From Pseudomonadota bacterium (lineage in GTDB: Bacteria > Pseudomonadota > Gammaproteobacteria > Burkholderiales > Burkholderiaceae_C), in contig JAFEDY010000008.1 in assembly GCA_018241405.1 (NCBI GenBank), positions 2,456-66,455 of the forward strand: a stretch of DNA of 64,000 bases, written 5' to 3'. The notes beneath the pieces are model-generated. The model ran no database searches. It saw only the letters and a program-made list of their open reading frames with translations, and had not been told where the DNA came from. The translations under genes and the position numbers were made by a program. This document shows, piece after piece, positions 43,742 through 53,482 of the stretch (within the stretch, counting starts at the first letter, position 1; the number at the start of each line of letters is the position of its first letter).

Positions 43742-44824
43742 TCAAGCCAAGAAGCGAATATACCAAGGCATCGCCTGGACAATACCTTCTTTGATTTCGT
43801 GACTAGGCATATAGCCCAAGAGTCTCCTGGCCTTGCCGATGTCAGCCTGGCTGTGACGCACATCACCGGTACGGAAATCCCGATAGACGGGAGCCTCGGC
43901 ATAAGAAAGACCGTTGTTGGCCAGAGCGGATTTTAACTCCTGGAACAAGGTGTTGAGTGTAGTGCGACCGGAAACTGCGACGTTATACACCTGGTTGAGT
44001 GCGGCAGGATCGGCCGTCGTGGCCGCCAGCAGGTTGGCCTGGACGGCATTCTCTACAAAACAGAAATCACGGCTGGTTTCACCATCGCCGTAGATAAATA
44101 CATCCTCGCCTTGGATCATGGCAGCCGTCCATTTGGGGATGACAGCGGCGTAGGCGCCATTGGGATCCTGACGCGGGCCAAACACATTGAAGTAGCGTAG
44201 TCCAATGGCCTTAAAGCCGTAGGTGCGGGCAAAGACGTCTGCATAGAGCTCATTGATGTACTTGGTCACGGCATAGGGCGACAGGGGTTTGCCAATCACC
44301 TCTTCGACCTTGGGCAGACCGGGGTGATCGCCATAGGTGCTGCTGCTGGCGGCATAGGTGAAGCGCTGCACCCCAGCGTCGCGCGCGGCCACCAGCATGT
44401 TCAAAAAGCCGGTGATATTCGCGCTGTTGGTGGTGATGGGGTCTTCAATACTGCGTGGCACACTGCCCAGCGCCGCCTGGTGCAGGACGTAGTCGACGGG
44501 GATGGGCCCGGGCTGGGACGCAGCCCGACCCATCTCCGGCGGTGCAGGAGGAAATGCCATGGCACGGCGGCAGTCGTCCAGACTGCGAATATCACCTCGG
44601 ATGAAGTGAAAGCGGGCCCATTGCGCTCCAGTGACCAGGGTTTGCACTTCATCCAGGTTGCGCTGGTGGCCGGTGGCGAAGTTGTCCAATCCCACCACGC
44701 GCTGGCCCAGCTTGAGCAGGGCTTCAAGCAGGTTGCTGCCAATGAAGCCAGCCACGCCGGTGACGAGCCATGTTTTTGGCGTGGCTTGAAGTTGTTCCTG
44801 GACTATTTGATAACGGGACGGCAT
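43742..44824 (-). CDS. tviC: UDP-N-acetylglucosamine(-uronate) C4-epimerase, TviC/WbpP-like
   Basis: A 360-residue short-chain dehydrogenase/epimerase. The NAD-binding motif is TGVAGFIGS near residues 22-30 and the catalytic pair is in [11 protein letters not shown]. The substrate-specific segments [31 protein letters not shown] and [19 protein letters not shown] are typical of WbpP/TviC. It interconverts UDP-GlcNAc or UDP-GlcNAcA with the galacto epimer. Residues about 91-109 ([18 protein letters not shown]) form an insertion absent from WbpP/TviC as I remember them, encoded by a DNA palindrome. It starts 2 bases after the tviB-like gene stop. Symbol by similarity. Confidence 0.9.
   Translation of the reverse strand: MPSRYQIVQEQLQATPKTWLVTGVAGFIGSNLLEALLKLGQRVVGLDNFATGHQRNLDEVQTLVTGAQWARFHFIRGDIRSLDDCRRAMAFPPAPPEMGRAASQPGPIPVDYVLHQAALGSVPRSIEDPITTNSANITGFLNMLVAARDAGVQRFTYAASSSTYGDHPGLPKVEEVIGKPLSPYAVTKYINELYADVFARTYGFKAIGLRYFNVFGPRQDPNGAYAAVIPKWTAAMIQGEDVFIYGDGETSRDFCFVENAVQANLLAATTADPAALNQVYNVAVSGRTTLNTLFQELKSALANNGLSYAEAPVYRDFRTGDVRHSQADIGKARRLLGYMPSHEIKEGIVQAMPWYIRFLA
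44501..44534. repeat. 34-nt imperfect palindrome forming an in-frame insert in the epimerase gene
   Basis: Arms GATGGG/CCCATC (44501-44506, 44529-44534) and CGGGCTG/CAGCCCG (44509-44515, 44521-44527) enclose a 5-base loop. It sits inside the 57-bp segment coding for the extra Pro/Gly-rich residues of the epimerase. Confidence 0.75.
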
Positions 44825-44826
44825 GC

Positions 44827-46104
44827 TTACAACCTCCCGTCGGCGGCACCCAGGGGGAGGATGCTTTTTACATCAAACAGCACGGCATTTGGCTGGCCCA
44901 GGGCCTTGATGCCAACTTCACCCAATTCCACAAATTGGCGATGGCCTACGGCCAGGATAACGGCGGCATATTGCCCAGGTTCTGGCATTGCCGACAGACA
45001 TTTCAAACCGTATTCGTGCAGCGCTTCTTTAGTGTCAATCCAGGGGTCGTATACATCCACCTGGGCGTTGTACCCCTGCAAGGTATGCACCATGTCTACA
45101 ACCTTCGTATTGCGCAGATCGGGGCAGTTTTCTTTGAAGGTCAGGCCCAACACCAGCACCTTGCTCCCCAGTACAGGAATGCCCTTGCGCAGCATGAGCT
45201 TGACAGCGGAGTCGGCCACATGGCGGGCCATGTTGTCATTGACGCGTCGCCCCGCCAGGATGACGTCGGGGTGGTAGCCGACTTCCTGTGCCTTATGGGT
45301 CAGGTAGTAGGGGTCTACGCCAATGCAATGTCCGCCCACCAGGCCCGGGCGAAAGGGTAGAAAGTTCCACTTGGTGCCTGCAGCCTGCAGCACTTCCAGG
45401 GTATCTATGCCCAGCCGTGCAAAGATCAGGCTGAGTTCATTCATGAGCGCAATATTGATGTCGCGCTGGGTGTTTTCGATCACCTTGGCGGCTTCCGCGA
45501 CCCTGATGCTGCTGGCCTTGTGCGTGCCGGCCGTGATGATTTGAGCGTACAGGGCATCGACGGCGCTGGCCACTTCGGGTGTGCTGCCGCTGGTCACTTT
45601 CTTGATGCTGGGCAGACGGTGGTCCTTGTCGCCTGGGTTGATGCGCTCTGGGCTATAGCCGCAAAAGAAGTCCTGGTTGAACCGGAGGCCGCTCCTGCGC
45701 TCCAGTTCGGGCACGCAGATCTCCTCGGTAGCACCGGGGTATACGGTGGACTCGTAGATCACCACGTCGCCCGGCTTCAAGGCCGTGCCCACCGTCTGGC
45801 TGGCTTTTACAAGAGGTGTCAAGTCTGGCCGATTGGCCTGGTCAACAGGGGTAGGGACGGTGACGATAAAAACCTGGCATGCCTTCAGATCCTCCGGCTG
45901 ATGGCTGTACCGCAGGTGACATGCGGCGCGCAGCTGCTCGCCACTGCACTCCAGGGTATGGTCGCGCCCGGCCTGCAACTCAGCCACTCGGGCCGGGTTG
46001 ATGTCAAAACCCAATACCTGACGGTGCTTGCCAAATTCAACGGCGAGAGGCAAGCCCACGTAGCCCAGACCGATGATGGCGACGGTTGCGTTTGAGAGGT
46101 TCAT
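44827..46104 (-). CDS. tviB: UDP-N-acetylglucosamine C6-dehydrogenase, TviB-like
   Basis: A 425-residue nucleotide-sugar dehydrogenase. It has the Rossmann motif [15 protein letters not shown] near 10-25, [27 protein letters not shown], and the catalytic Cys260 in [14 protein letters not shown]-terminal [15 protein letters not shown] is the UDP-sugar dimer domain. The family oxidises UDP-GlcNAc to UDP-GlcNAcA in Vi-antigen-type pathways, and the adjacent epimerase then yields UDP-GalNAcA. The two genes form an operon. Promoter elements should lie in the 154-bp divergent spacer to the flippase gene. Symbol by similarity. Confidence 0.93.
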   Translation of the reverse strand: MNLSNATVAIIGLGYVGLPLAVEFGKHRQVLGFDINPARVAELQAGRDHTLECSGEQLRAACHLRYSHQPEDLKACQVFIVTVPTPVDQANRPDLTPLVKASQTVGTALKPGDVVIYESTVYPGATEEICVPELERRSGLRFNQDFFCGYSPERINPGDKDHRLPSIKKVTSGSTPEVASAVDALYAQIITAGTHKASSIRVAEAAKVIENTQRDINIALMNELSLIFARLGIDTLEVLQAAGTKWNFLPFRPGLVGGHCIGVDPYYLTHKAQEVGYHPDVILAGRRVNDNMARHVADSAVKLMLRKGIPVLGSKVLVLGLTFKENCPDLRNTKVVDMVHTLQGYNAQVDVYDPWIDTKEALHEYGLKCLSAMPEPGQYAAVILAVGHRQFVELGEVGIKALGQPNAVLFDVKSILPLGAADGRL

Positions 46105-46258
46105 AGGAAAGAAGATGAAGAAGGACTCTGCCGACGCATCATAAAACCAGTAGCATTGAATTCCCCGAGCTCAGGGGTTTCGGCTGAAACCCGCCACCAA
46201 GTCAACGCCGATTCGACGGCTCAACTGAACCCACACAGCGCTAGCGATAGTCTTCGAC

Positions 46259-47707
46259 GTGCTCTCCGTTCGCCAAAAAGTCGCCCTGCAGTTCCTCGTC
46301 AGCAACCTGGCCCTGGTGGTCAACTTCGCGCTGTCGATCGTGCTGGCCCGCCTGCTCACGCCACAGGACATTGGCATTTTTTCCATGAGTGCGGTGCTCA
46401 TGGCCGTGGCCCATGTGTTTCGCGACTTTGGCGTCACGGCATTCATAAAGCGTGAGAAGGAACTCACACCCGAGACGCTGCGCAATGCGTTTGGTGTGCT
46501 GCTCACCACCTCCTGGAGCGTGGCTGCGGTGATGTTCGCGAGCGCCCCCTACTGGGCGCAGTTTTTCCACGAACCCCGGGTCATGCCTGCGGTTCAGGTG
46601 CTGGCGCTGGGCTTTGTATTCATACCGTTCGGGGCTATCCCAATTGCCATCCTGCAGCGTGAGATGGCCGTAGAGAAATCGGCCCGGATCACGGCAGTGA
46701 CTTCGGCCGTGTATTTCGGCGCGTCGGTCACACTGGCATTGATGGGCTTTGGCCCCATGACCATGGCCTGGGCCAATCTGGTCAACATCATCGCCACGGG
46801 GGCCATGGCCCGCTGGGTCGTGGATCGCCCCCTGCCCTGGTTACCCGGCTTTCGCCAGATTGGTGACATTGTTCACTTTGGCCTGGGCAACTTGTTGACG
46901 GCCCTGCTCAAGGCTGCCGACAACGCCCTGCCCGACATCTTGCTCGGACGCTGGATGACGCCCGCCGCGGTGGGGTTGTTCAGCCGCGCCAACTCCACGG
47001 TGAACATGGTGGGAACGGCACTGCTGCCCACGGTCAATTTCTTCGCCCTGCCCTATATGGCCAAGGTGCACCACAGCGATGGTCCGGTGGCCAGTGAGTT
47101 CCTGCGTGCCAGTTCGCTCATCAATGCACTGATGCTGCCCGCGCTTGCCGTCATTGCGGTGCTGGCGCACGACATCGTGAACCTGCTGTATGGCCGCGCT
47201 TGGCTGGAGGCCGTGCCCGCCATTCCGTGGCTATGCCTTTCCTATGCAGTCAGCAGCCTGTTCACGCTCAGCGCCCCTGCCCTGACCGGCGTTGGCAAGC
47301 CCTATGCGGCCATCGGCCCCAATGCCATATTGGTGACAGCCAAGATCGCAGTTGCTATTTGGCTCATGGACGGCACCCTGCACACCTTCGCGCTGGCGGT
47401 GGCAATCGGTCAGTTGCTGAGCGTGCCTTACTACCTGTGGATCCATCAGCGCCACCTGGGCCTGCGCTGGACTGCATGGGTTGGCAGCACGACGGCCTTG
47501 GCGGTGCAAGCCCTGCTGGTGGGCGGCATCTGCCTGGGCATACGCCAGATGCTGCCCCAAGGCATTGCCCCTTGGATCGCTATTGTGGTTACGGGCGCCT
47601 GTGCCATGCTGGCCTTCCTGCCCGGGTGCTTCCTGCTCTCACTGCCCATGGCGGACGAGCTGAGGCGGATGCGCCACGCTCTCATGCAACGACGACAAGG
47701 CTCGTGA
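46259..47707 (+). CDS. Wzx-type polysaccharide flippase
   Basis: A 482-residue integral membrane protein with about 12-14 predicted helices and the layout of the MOP/PST exporters (oligosaccharide flippase, Wzx). Typical pieces are LARLLTPQDIGIFSMSAVLMA, FRDFGVTAFIKRE and LGRWMTPAAVGLFSRANSTVNM. It would move undecaprenyl-linked repeat units across the inner membrane. The start is taken as GTG 46259, since the first hydrophobic helix begins right after it; no good Shine-Dalgarno is seen, so the start is uncertain. Confidence 0.88.
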   Translation: MLSVRQKVALQFLVSNLALVVNFALSIVLARLLTPQDIGIFSMSAVLMAVAHVFRDFGVTAFIKREKELTPETLRNAFGVLLTTSWSVAAVMFASAPYWAQFFHEPRVMPAVQVLALGFVFIPFGAIPIAILQREMAVEKSARITAVTSAVYFGASVTLALMGFGPMTMAWANLVNIIATGAMARWVVDRPLPWLPGFRQIGDIVHFGLGNLLTALLKAADNALPDILLGRWMTPAAVGLFSRANSTVNMVGTALLPTVNFFALPYMAKVHHSDGPVASEFLRASSLINALMLPALAVIAVLAHDIVNLLYGRAWLEAVPAIPWLCLSYAVSSLFTLSAPALTGVGKPYAAIGPNAILVTAKIAVAIWLMDGTLHTFALAVAIGQLLSVPYYLWIHQRHLGLRWTAWVGSTTALAVQALLVGGICLGIRQMLPQGIAPWIAIVVTGACAMLAFLPGCFLLSLPMADELRRMRHALMQRRQGS

Positions 47708-47837
47708 GTGGCATGCCAATTGACGATATCGGGCTGGCTGACACCATTGCCGCTTGCCGACGGTGCGCCAGTCCCTGCGAAGCAACGCAACATGCATGAC
47801 TCCCGAGAAGATGTCGTAGCCCCCCCAGAAAGCAGCC

Positions 47838-48785
47838 ATGACCCAACCCCGTGTCTCCGTCATCATTCCCGTGCGCAATGGCAAGGACTACCTTCAGGAA
47901 GCCCTCGATAGCGTACTGCAGCAATCGTTTGCCGACCTGGAACTGCTGCTGATTGATGATGGTTCGACAGACGACGACTACGACCGTTACGCCGTGCAGG
48001 ACGAGCGCGTTCGTGTAATCCACCTTACTGGGATGGGCGTATCGCGGGCCCGCAATGTGGGCATGGCGCAATCCCGGGGTGACTTGCTCGCGTTTCTCGA
48101 TGCCGACGACATATGGTTTCCCGGCAAGCTGCAGGCGCAGGTGCGTTACTTCGACGCGCACCCGGACGTGGGTGTCGTCTTTGGCAAGTTCATTCGCTGG
48201 CCAGCACTTCCTGACGGCGGATTTGCGCCGGCCTCATCGCTCATACAGGACGCCGACCCGCTCCACCGTGCCGACCCCGAACGCTCGGGCTGGCTGTACA
48301 CCCGACTGCTGGAAGGCCTGCTGGTCGGCATGAACACTGCCGTTGTGCGCAGAACGGTGTACGAGGCGATTGGCGGGTTCAACGAGTCCCTGCGGCAGGG
48401 TGAGGACTACGATTTTTGGCTCAAGGCTTCGCGGGTCGCCGAAATGCATTCGCTCGACGGTCCCGTCGCCCTGTATCGCATCCATGGCGCGAGCGCCATG
48501 CATCGGCTATCGCCAGAGAACCACCTGGTCAACCTGCTCAACGCAGCGGTAACACGTTGGGGGTTGACCTCGCTGGATGATCGCAGCCTCACGCCCAAAT
48601 CGTTTCATGACCGGCTTGCCCGTGTGTACTTTGACCACGCCTATGCCCACTATTGGCACGGCGACCGCGGCCTCGCCCGTGCGGCCTTCTGGCAAGCGCT
48701 ACGGCGCGGCCATCATCCGCTTCGCTGCCTGGCATATATCGCGCTGTCGTATTGGACGGGCCGCACAAGCGCATCGGCGCACTGA
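47838..48785 (+). CDS. family 2 glycosyltransferase
   Basis: A 315-residue GT-A fold enzyme. It has the opening strand VSVIIPVRNGKDYLQEALDSVLQQS, LLIDDGSTDDD and a DxD-type metal site in LAFLDADDIWFPGKL near residue 87. Later NEXXRQGEDYDFWLKAS (here FNESLRQGEDYDFWLKAS) supplies the catalytic base region. It probably adds one sugar to the repeat unit. It follows the flippase by 130 bases. Its stop (TGA) abuts the stop of the convergent acyltransferase gene, giving TGATCA. Confidence 0.92.
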   Translation: MTQPRVSVIIPVRNGKDYLQEALDSVLQQSFADLELLLIDDGSTDDDYDRYAVQDERVRVIHLTGMGVSRARNVGMAQSRGDLLAFLDADDIWFPGKLQAQVRYFDAHPDVGVVFGKFIRWPALPDGGFAPASSLIQDADPLHRADPERSGWLYTRLLEGLLVGMNTAVVRRTVYEAIGGFNESLRQGEDYDFWLKASRVAEMHSLDGPVALYRIHGASAMHRLSPENHLVNLLNAAVTRWGLTSLDDRSLTPKSFHDRLARVYFDHAYAHYWHGDRGLARAAFWQALRRGHHPLRCLAYIALSYWTGRTSASAH

Positions 48786-49829
48786 TCAGGCAGCGAAACG
48801 CCAGCGCAGCCGCTGGATGAGACCCAGGGCCTGCCCCCAGGGGCTGGCGTGAACCAAGCCTTTGAAGTACTGATGCTCATCGTTGGCAAAGTCCCGCTTG
48901 GCCACGGTATCGCCCTCGCCATGGTCAATGCTGGCAATGCCGAAAAACTGCGCGTTCAACAAAATGTGCCTATACAGCACGCGCCCGGGGGAATACGCCG
49001 AAAACTGGCTGTCATAGGCAGGAAACCAATAGTGCAGCACAGCTCCGCACTGCAAGCCAAAATGTGCCGCCAGCAATTTCCCGTTGCAACGCAACGCACT
49101 GAGTCGCGGTAAGCACAGGGGGTCGCGCGACGCCAGCAACTGGTTCAGCAACCTGACGTTGGCTTGGTCCAGTAGCGCGCCACCGTCACGACCGGTGCGC
49201 AGGTATTGGGCATTTTTCAGGTCCACCAGGGATTGCAGGTCGCTCTCCGGCGTAGCGGACTGCATTTCGAAAGAAATTGCGCCATGCTCGGCTATCAACT
49301 TGCGCTCGCGCCGCTCGATCTCGCTCACGACCTTTCTTTCCCGGGTGCGCAGCAATTCCCAATAGGTCTCGCCGCCTTCCGGGTGGAGATGGTTGCGCAG
49401 CCCCTTTTTCGGACTGTCGCCAATCAGGCCATGGGCGGCTTGGCTTTCGTCAAGGTGAGTGAAATAAAGACAGGGTACTCCAGCCGCCTTCAGCAGTGCC
49501 TGCCAATCCAGGCTGACCCCGGAACGTGCCAGGAGACCAAAATAATCGGTCATCTGGCGCCCCACGGGCTCGCGCAGGCCCAGGCGCCCCAGCCAACCGG
49601 CCGAGCGCTGCATGGGCATGACACCCGCCAGTTCATCGCCGCGCCAACACAGCAGCACATCCACCGGGCCGACGGTGGCGTGCACTGCCTCGGCAAATGT
49701 GGGCGACAGAAACGCCCAGCGCGAGGCGGCGCTCTCTTCGAGCAAGCGCGCCCAGCCATCGCGCTCGGCCGCGGTCAAACTGCTGAAGGACTTGCGCTCT
49801 ATGCGCAGATGGTCGGAATTCATGAGCAT
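48786..49829 (-). CDS. CelD/FemAB-like GNAT acyltransferase
   Basis: A 347-residue protein of the CelD/BioF2-like acyltransferase group. Typical segments are VDVLLCWRGDELAGVMPMQ, GLRNHLHPEGGETYWELLRTRERKVVSEIERRERKL and AAHFGLQCGAVLHYWFPAYDSQFSAYSPGRVLYRHIL. The end is DHGEGDTVAKRDFANDEHQY. It is distinct from the other CelD-like protein at 37568. It is the last gene of the long minus-strand XrtA operon, 5 bases after the deacetylase. Two Met codons (49829, 49823) are possible starts. The acyl group and acceptor are unknown. Confidence 0.85.
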   Translation of the reverse strand: MLMNSDHLRIERKSFSSLTAAERDGWARLLEESAASRWAFLSPTFAEAVHATVGPVDVLLCWRGDELAGVMPMQRSAGWLGRLGLREPVGRQMTDYFGLLARSGVSLDWQALLKAAGVPCLYFTHLDESQAAHGLIGDSPKKGLRNHLHPEGGETYWELLRTRERKVVSEIERRERKLIAEHGAISFEMQSATPESDLQSLVDLKNAQYLRTGRDGGALLDQANVRLLNQLLASRDPLCLPRLSALRCNGKLLAAHFGLQCGAVLHYWFPAYDSQFSAYSPGRVLYRHILLNAQFFGIASIDHGEGDTVAKRDFANDEHQYFKGLVHASPWGQALGLIQRLRWRFAA

Positions 49830-49834
49830 AAGAA

Positions 49835-50848
49835 TCAGTAACGCTGCATTGGCCGAAAAAACAAGAACGTGGCCAGACGGGCGGGATCAATGTGGCCGGC
49901 GCTACATGTCCAGGCGTTTTCAGGCAAGTGAATGCGCCCCAACGCCGGCAAGGGGTTGGGCCAATGCGACAGGTCGGTCAGCACGGCGTCACTGGTGAAT
50001 ATCCAGTCGAAACCATTTTTTCGTGCTGCCTCAGCCAACTCATTGGTCCAGGCGCCATGCGGAAACGACATGCTGCGCACCGCTTGGTTCAACGCGCCCA
50101 GCATGCGCTGACTGGTTTGCAGCTCGGCCTCAGGATTGGGCGAAAGGGTCAAGGGACTGTGCGTGTGGCCATGCCCACCGATGGCGAGAAGCCCGCCCTC
50201 CAACGCTTTCAATTCGGTCAGCGTCACCATTTGCCGCTCGGCAATCTGGCCTGCGACGCCCGGGGCGTGCTGCTCCAGCCATGCCCGGCGCCGGGCTTCA
50301 GGCATGGCGCCCAGGTGGGCCGCCAGGGCCTGGCTGGCACTGGCCCCGGATGCCTCTGCCCACCCAGCGGCCGCACACAGCCTGACCGACGCCCCAGGTT
50401 CCGCCAGTGCCGCCACTAGGCCGTCCTGCCACCAACGGGGGCTATCGAGCGCCACCACCTCGCTGGCCAGGAACAGCAGCGCTGGCAGGCCGCGCAGGGA
50501 CAACTCCGCTGCGGCATGGGTCAAGGTGTCGCGCCACCCGTCATCGAACGTGATCAGAACAGGGTTGGGGGGTAAGGGGCTGCCTCCCAAGCGCGCGGTC
50601 TGCAGGTCACCCAGGCTCACCACTGTGTAGTGGCGCTGCACAAAATCCAGCATGCTCCGAAAGCCGTCCAGCGTGAAGGTGAACTCCCGCTCGGCCAGGG
50701 CGAAGGCCGGATCATCGGCGGGCAATACCCGGTGGAGCATGAGCACGGTGAGGGCGCGGCGATTTCGCCAGCGGTGCCACGCCCCCAATGCGCCGCAGCG
50801 ATAGAGCGCGGTACGCACACCGGCCTTCAGGGCCGCAGCAAAGTTCAT
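49835..50848 (-). CDS. polysaccharide deacetylase family protein (A)
   Basis: A 337-residue NodB-fold enzyme with the metal and catalytic motif LITFDDGWRDTL (FDDG at 101-104) and the His pair in GGHGHTHSPL. The third motif is SFPHGAWTNELAEAARKNGFDWIF. It would remove acetyl groups from an N-acetyl sugar in the polysaccharide. The start (50848) overlaps the previous deacetylase stop (ATGA), so the two are translated together. No signal peptide is evident. Confidence 0.9.
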   Translation of the reverse strand: MNFAAALKAGVRTALYRCGALGAWHRWRNRRALTVLMLHRVLPADDPAFALAEREFTFTLDGFRSMLDFVQRHYTVVSLGDLQTARLGGSPLPPNPVLITFDDGWRDTLTHAAAELSLRGLPALLFLASEVVALDSPRWWQDGLVAALAEPGASVRLCAAAGWAEASGASASQALAAHLGAMPEARRRAWLEQHAPGVAGQIAERQMVTLTELKALEGGLLAIGGHGHTHSPLTLSPNPEAELQTSQRMLGALNQAVRSMSFPHGAWTNELAEAARKNGFDWIFTSDAVLTDLSHWPNPLPALGRIHLPENAWTCSAGHIDPARLATFLFFRPMQRY

Positions 50849-51807
50849 GCTGCAACCTCGGGTACCTGCATCGGCTTCGTCATCAGGTTGCGCACCAATT
50901 GATAGGTCACATGCCAATCGCGCTCCGCCCACGGCGTGAAGCGTGGGATCTGAAACGGCGATGTCCCTGCATCGGCCACGCCCCAATGGGTCGTGACGGC
51001 GTAGCGGTAGCCGGCGCGCTTCACGGCGTCCACGTGCAGGCGGGAAAAGTCCGCATAGGGGCGGCCATTGGGATAGGCAAAACCATTCACCGAACCGCCC
51101 ACGATGGCCTGCAAGCGCTCACGGGCACCGCCAATCTCGCGCTCGGCCTCCTCGGCGTTGCAATAGTCGAGGATGGGGTGCAAGGCCGTGTGGGCGCCAA
51201 TGTCAAAACCCTGGCTGTGCAGGTCGCGCAGCTGGGTCTCGCTCATCACCGGCACATTGGCGGCCTGCACGCCTGCCGCATCTTCCAACTGCTGCAGGAT
51301 CTGCTCACGCCGGTTCAGCGTGAGGTATTTCGATTCCTGCTCCAGTCGCTGCACCTGGCGCCGACGATCCTCGAGACTGGACACCGACTGTGCCGGCAGA
51401 AATGGGATGCCGAGGTCCAGCGACGGCCCCGGCAGGCGCCGCACCGCCGCCAGAATGCGCTCATGCCACAGCGGTACGCCGTCAAACTGGCCCGAAGTGA
51501 TGAAAAAGGTGGCGTGCAGGTTGCGCCGCCGCAGCGCCGGGGCCACGCCCGACAGCCAATCGGGATAGCCATCGTCGAAGGTAATGCAGGCCGCACGCCT
51601 GGGCAGGCGGCCCGACTGCAGGCGCGCAACGGCCTCATTCAGAGGCAGCACCTGCAACTCGGAGAAGGTGTAGTCCAGCAGGTGCTCAAACCGGGCCATG
51701 TCCACATCGGCCGGCACCAGCGGGTCGCAACGCTGCGGTACCTTGTGGAACAGGAATACCGACAGCTTGTCCCTGGACAGGGATCGCAGGACGAGCCTTG
51801 AGATCAC
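50845..51807 (-). CDS. polysaccharide deacetylase family protein (B)
   Basis: A 320-residue NodB-fold protein with ACITFDDGYPDW (FDDG at 77-80), the His motif in DIGAHTALHPIL and GFAYPNGRPYADFS. The opening LSVFLFHKVPQRCDP is typical of this group in exopolysaccharide clusters. The start is a GTG at 51807 overlapping the ligase-like gene stop (GTGA). It is not closely similar to its neighbour, so they may act on different sugars or at different stages. Confidence 0.9.
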   Translation of the reverse strand: MISRLVLRSLSRDKLSVFLFHKVPQRCDPLVPADVDMARFEHLLDYTFSELQVLPLNEAVARLQSGRLPRRAACITFDDGYPDWLSGVAPALRRRNLHATFFITSGQFDGVPLWHERILAAVRRLPGPSLDLGIPFLPAQSVSSLEDRRRQVQRLEQESKYLTLNRREQILQQLEDAAGVQAANVPVMSETQLRDLHSQGFDIGAHTALHPILDYCNAEEAEREIGGARERLQAIVGGSVNGFAYPNGRPYADFSRLHVDAVKRAGYRYAVTTHWGVADAGTSPFQIPRFTPWAERDWHVTYQLVRNLMTKPMQVPEVAA

Positions 51808-53126
51808 GGTGCCGTCCCCCCCATCGAGGCTACTGTGGAATCCGCCAGCGCACGCGCCACGTGCAGCCGCAGCAGCTCCATGAGCATGACGACCATATAG
51901 ATCACCTCAAAGTAGGCCAGGCTGACCGCAGCGCCGCCCACCATATAGGCCAACACGGACAGCATCAGCATGTCGGCCATGTCGCGCGCCCATTGGTAAG
52001 ACCCGTTCAGCCGGGCCGTAGTGCGCTTGACGATCTGCCGGTTCCAAAGCGCCCGCAGCAGAATCAACAGAAACAGTCCCAGGCCTACAAAGCCCAGGTC
52101 CCCCATCACCTCAAAGTAAATGCTGTGCGCCGCCTTGGCCGAGAAATCCGGAATGGGTAGATGCAGGAAACCAAGAAGCCCCGGAGATGCTTTGAAGGTA
52201 TCCCAGATCGACTGGATCTGCACCGCATGGAACCCTCCGCCAAAGATCGGATGGGCCAAGGCGATGGCGGAACTGACCCTCCACGCGTACACGCGGCCCA
52301 TGAAGGAGCTATCACCTTCTGCCTCCTTGATGGTCGACATACGCTCCGTGATGTTTTCTGGGGCGAATACCAGAAATCCTACGACGGCGGCGGCCACCAG
52401 AACGATCGCCAAGCCCTTGCGCCTGGTCGTGAAGACAAGCCATATGCCCACCACAGAGACGGCAACGAAGCCTGCGCGCGAACCGCCACCCAGTATGGCC
52501 AGCACCACGACGCAGATAGCGCCTAGGTAACCCAGGCGTATGAAACGACTAACCGTATAGGTCTGCAGATACAGGAGCAACGGCAACAGCAGGGCCAAGG
52601 CAGCGGAGAGATGGTTGCGGTCTTCCAGCATCGTGCCTGCGGGGCCCAGCATGAGATTTCCGCCCGCGGAGGCAATGGTCTTGAGTCCGTTAAGCACACC
52701 ATGAATGCCTAGCCCTAGAGCGATGACGATGAACATGGCTTGAAAGTGCACACGCTCGCGCACGAAGAGGGGCATGACCACGGCGAACAGCAGCCCCTTG
52801 ATCAGAATCTCATAGTACTGGTCGTTAAATGGATTGTCGGAATATGCGAACCAGTACGCTACGGTGGCGTGGACCGCAAACAGCAGGTAGAGCCAAGTCA
52901 ACAGGTTGCCCTGATAGGTGCGCCATGGAACCCGTCCGAACAACAGAAACACCAGGGTGAGCACGGCAAACACGAAGTTCACCCGGGCGCCCACCATGAA
53001 GCCATAAAAATACGTGGTGGGCGCCAGCATTCCGGTCCACCCCCACAACAGATAGGCATTGAAGGGCCGTGCCAGCGCCAGGGGCAGCACGGCGAGCAGC
53101 ATCAGGGCAAAGGCCAGATCACGCAT
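51804..53126 (-). CDS. O-glycosylation ligase-like membrane protein, exosortase A system-associated
   Basis: A 440-residue integral membrane protein of the Wzy/O-antigen-ligase superfamily. About 10-12 helices are predicted. The N-terminus MRDLAFALMLLAVLPLALARPFNAYLLWGWTGML is characteristic of the XrtA-linked ligase family. The large periplasmic loop contains GRVYAWRVSSAIALAHPIFGGGFHAVQ and a conserved AAHSIYFEVMGDLG. It may polymerise the glycan or attach it to secreted PEP-CTERM proteins; the latter is a standing proposal for the family. It overlaps deacetylase B by 4 bases. Confidence 0.93.
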   Translation of the reverse strand: MRDLAFALMLLAVLPLALARPFNAYLLWGWTGMLAPTTYFYGFMVGARVNFVFAVLTLVFLLFGRVPWRTYQGNLLTWLYLLFAVHATVAYWFAYSDNPFNDQYYEILIKGLLFAVVMPLFVRERVHFQAMFIVIALGLGIHGVLNGLKTIASAGGNLMLGPAGTMLEDRNHLSAALALLLPLLLYLQTYTVSRFIRLGYLGAICVVVLAILGGGSRAGFVAVSVVGIWLVFTTRRKGLAIVLVAAAVVGFLVFAPENITERMSTIKEAEGDSSFMGRVYAWRVSSAIALAHPIFGGGFHAVQIQSIWDTFKASPGLLGFLHLPIPDFSAKAAHSIYFEVMGDLGFVGLGLFLLILLRALWNRQIVKRTTARLNGSYQWARDMADMLMLSVLAYMVGGAAVSLAYFEVIYMVVMLMELLRLHVARALADSTVASMGGTAP

Positions 53127-53236
53127 TCGTTGTCTGAAGATTTGTGGCGGTCTGCAAGACCCGTGGTTGATGCATCAAACCCGCAATAGCGAAGGCGACG
53201 GCAGCTCTTCAGCGGTTTCATGGCGGGGGCTACGAC

Positions 53237-53368
53237 TCAATGCCGAGCATCGCTCTTGTCATAGTCCAAGACGCCCAGGTCGATATCTCGATTGTCCCGA
53301 CCGCGAAATATGCGCCAGCACAGGTACAGCATGAAACCCATGTCGATCACCAGAATGAGTGCTTCCAT
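53237..53368 (-). CDS. 43-aa single-pass membrane protein
   Basis: A tiny protein with one hydrophobic helix (about residues 3-19, ALILVIDMGFMLYLCW) followed by a basic patch (RIFRGRDNR) and an acidic tail (DIDLGVLDYDKSD). A strong Shine-Dalgarno AAGGAAGGGA precedes ATG 53368. It sits within the operon between the GT4 gene and the ligase-like gene, 110 bases before the latter. The charge pattern and the ribosome-binding site support translation. The function is unknown; it may assist a membrane partner. Confidence 0.75.
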   Translation of the reverse strand: MEALILVIDMGFMLYLCWRIFRGRDNRDIDLGVLDYDKSDARH

Positions 53369-53482
53369 CGTTGTCCCTTCCTTGTATAGATTCAGTCGGC
53401 AGGAATGCGCCGCCGGTTGATCATCCGGGCTCCCCCGCGCGCGCACGGGCCCAGGCACTCTTGCTGGCCTACGAGGCACCCC

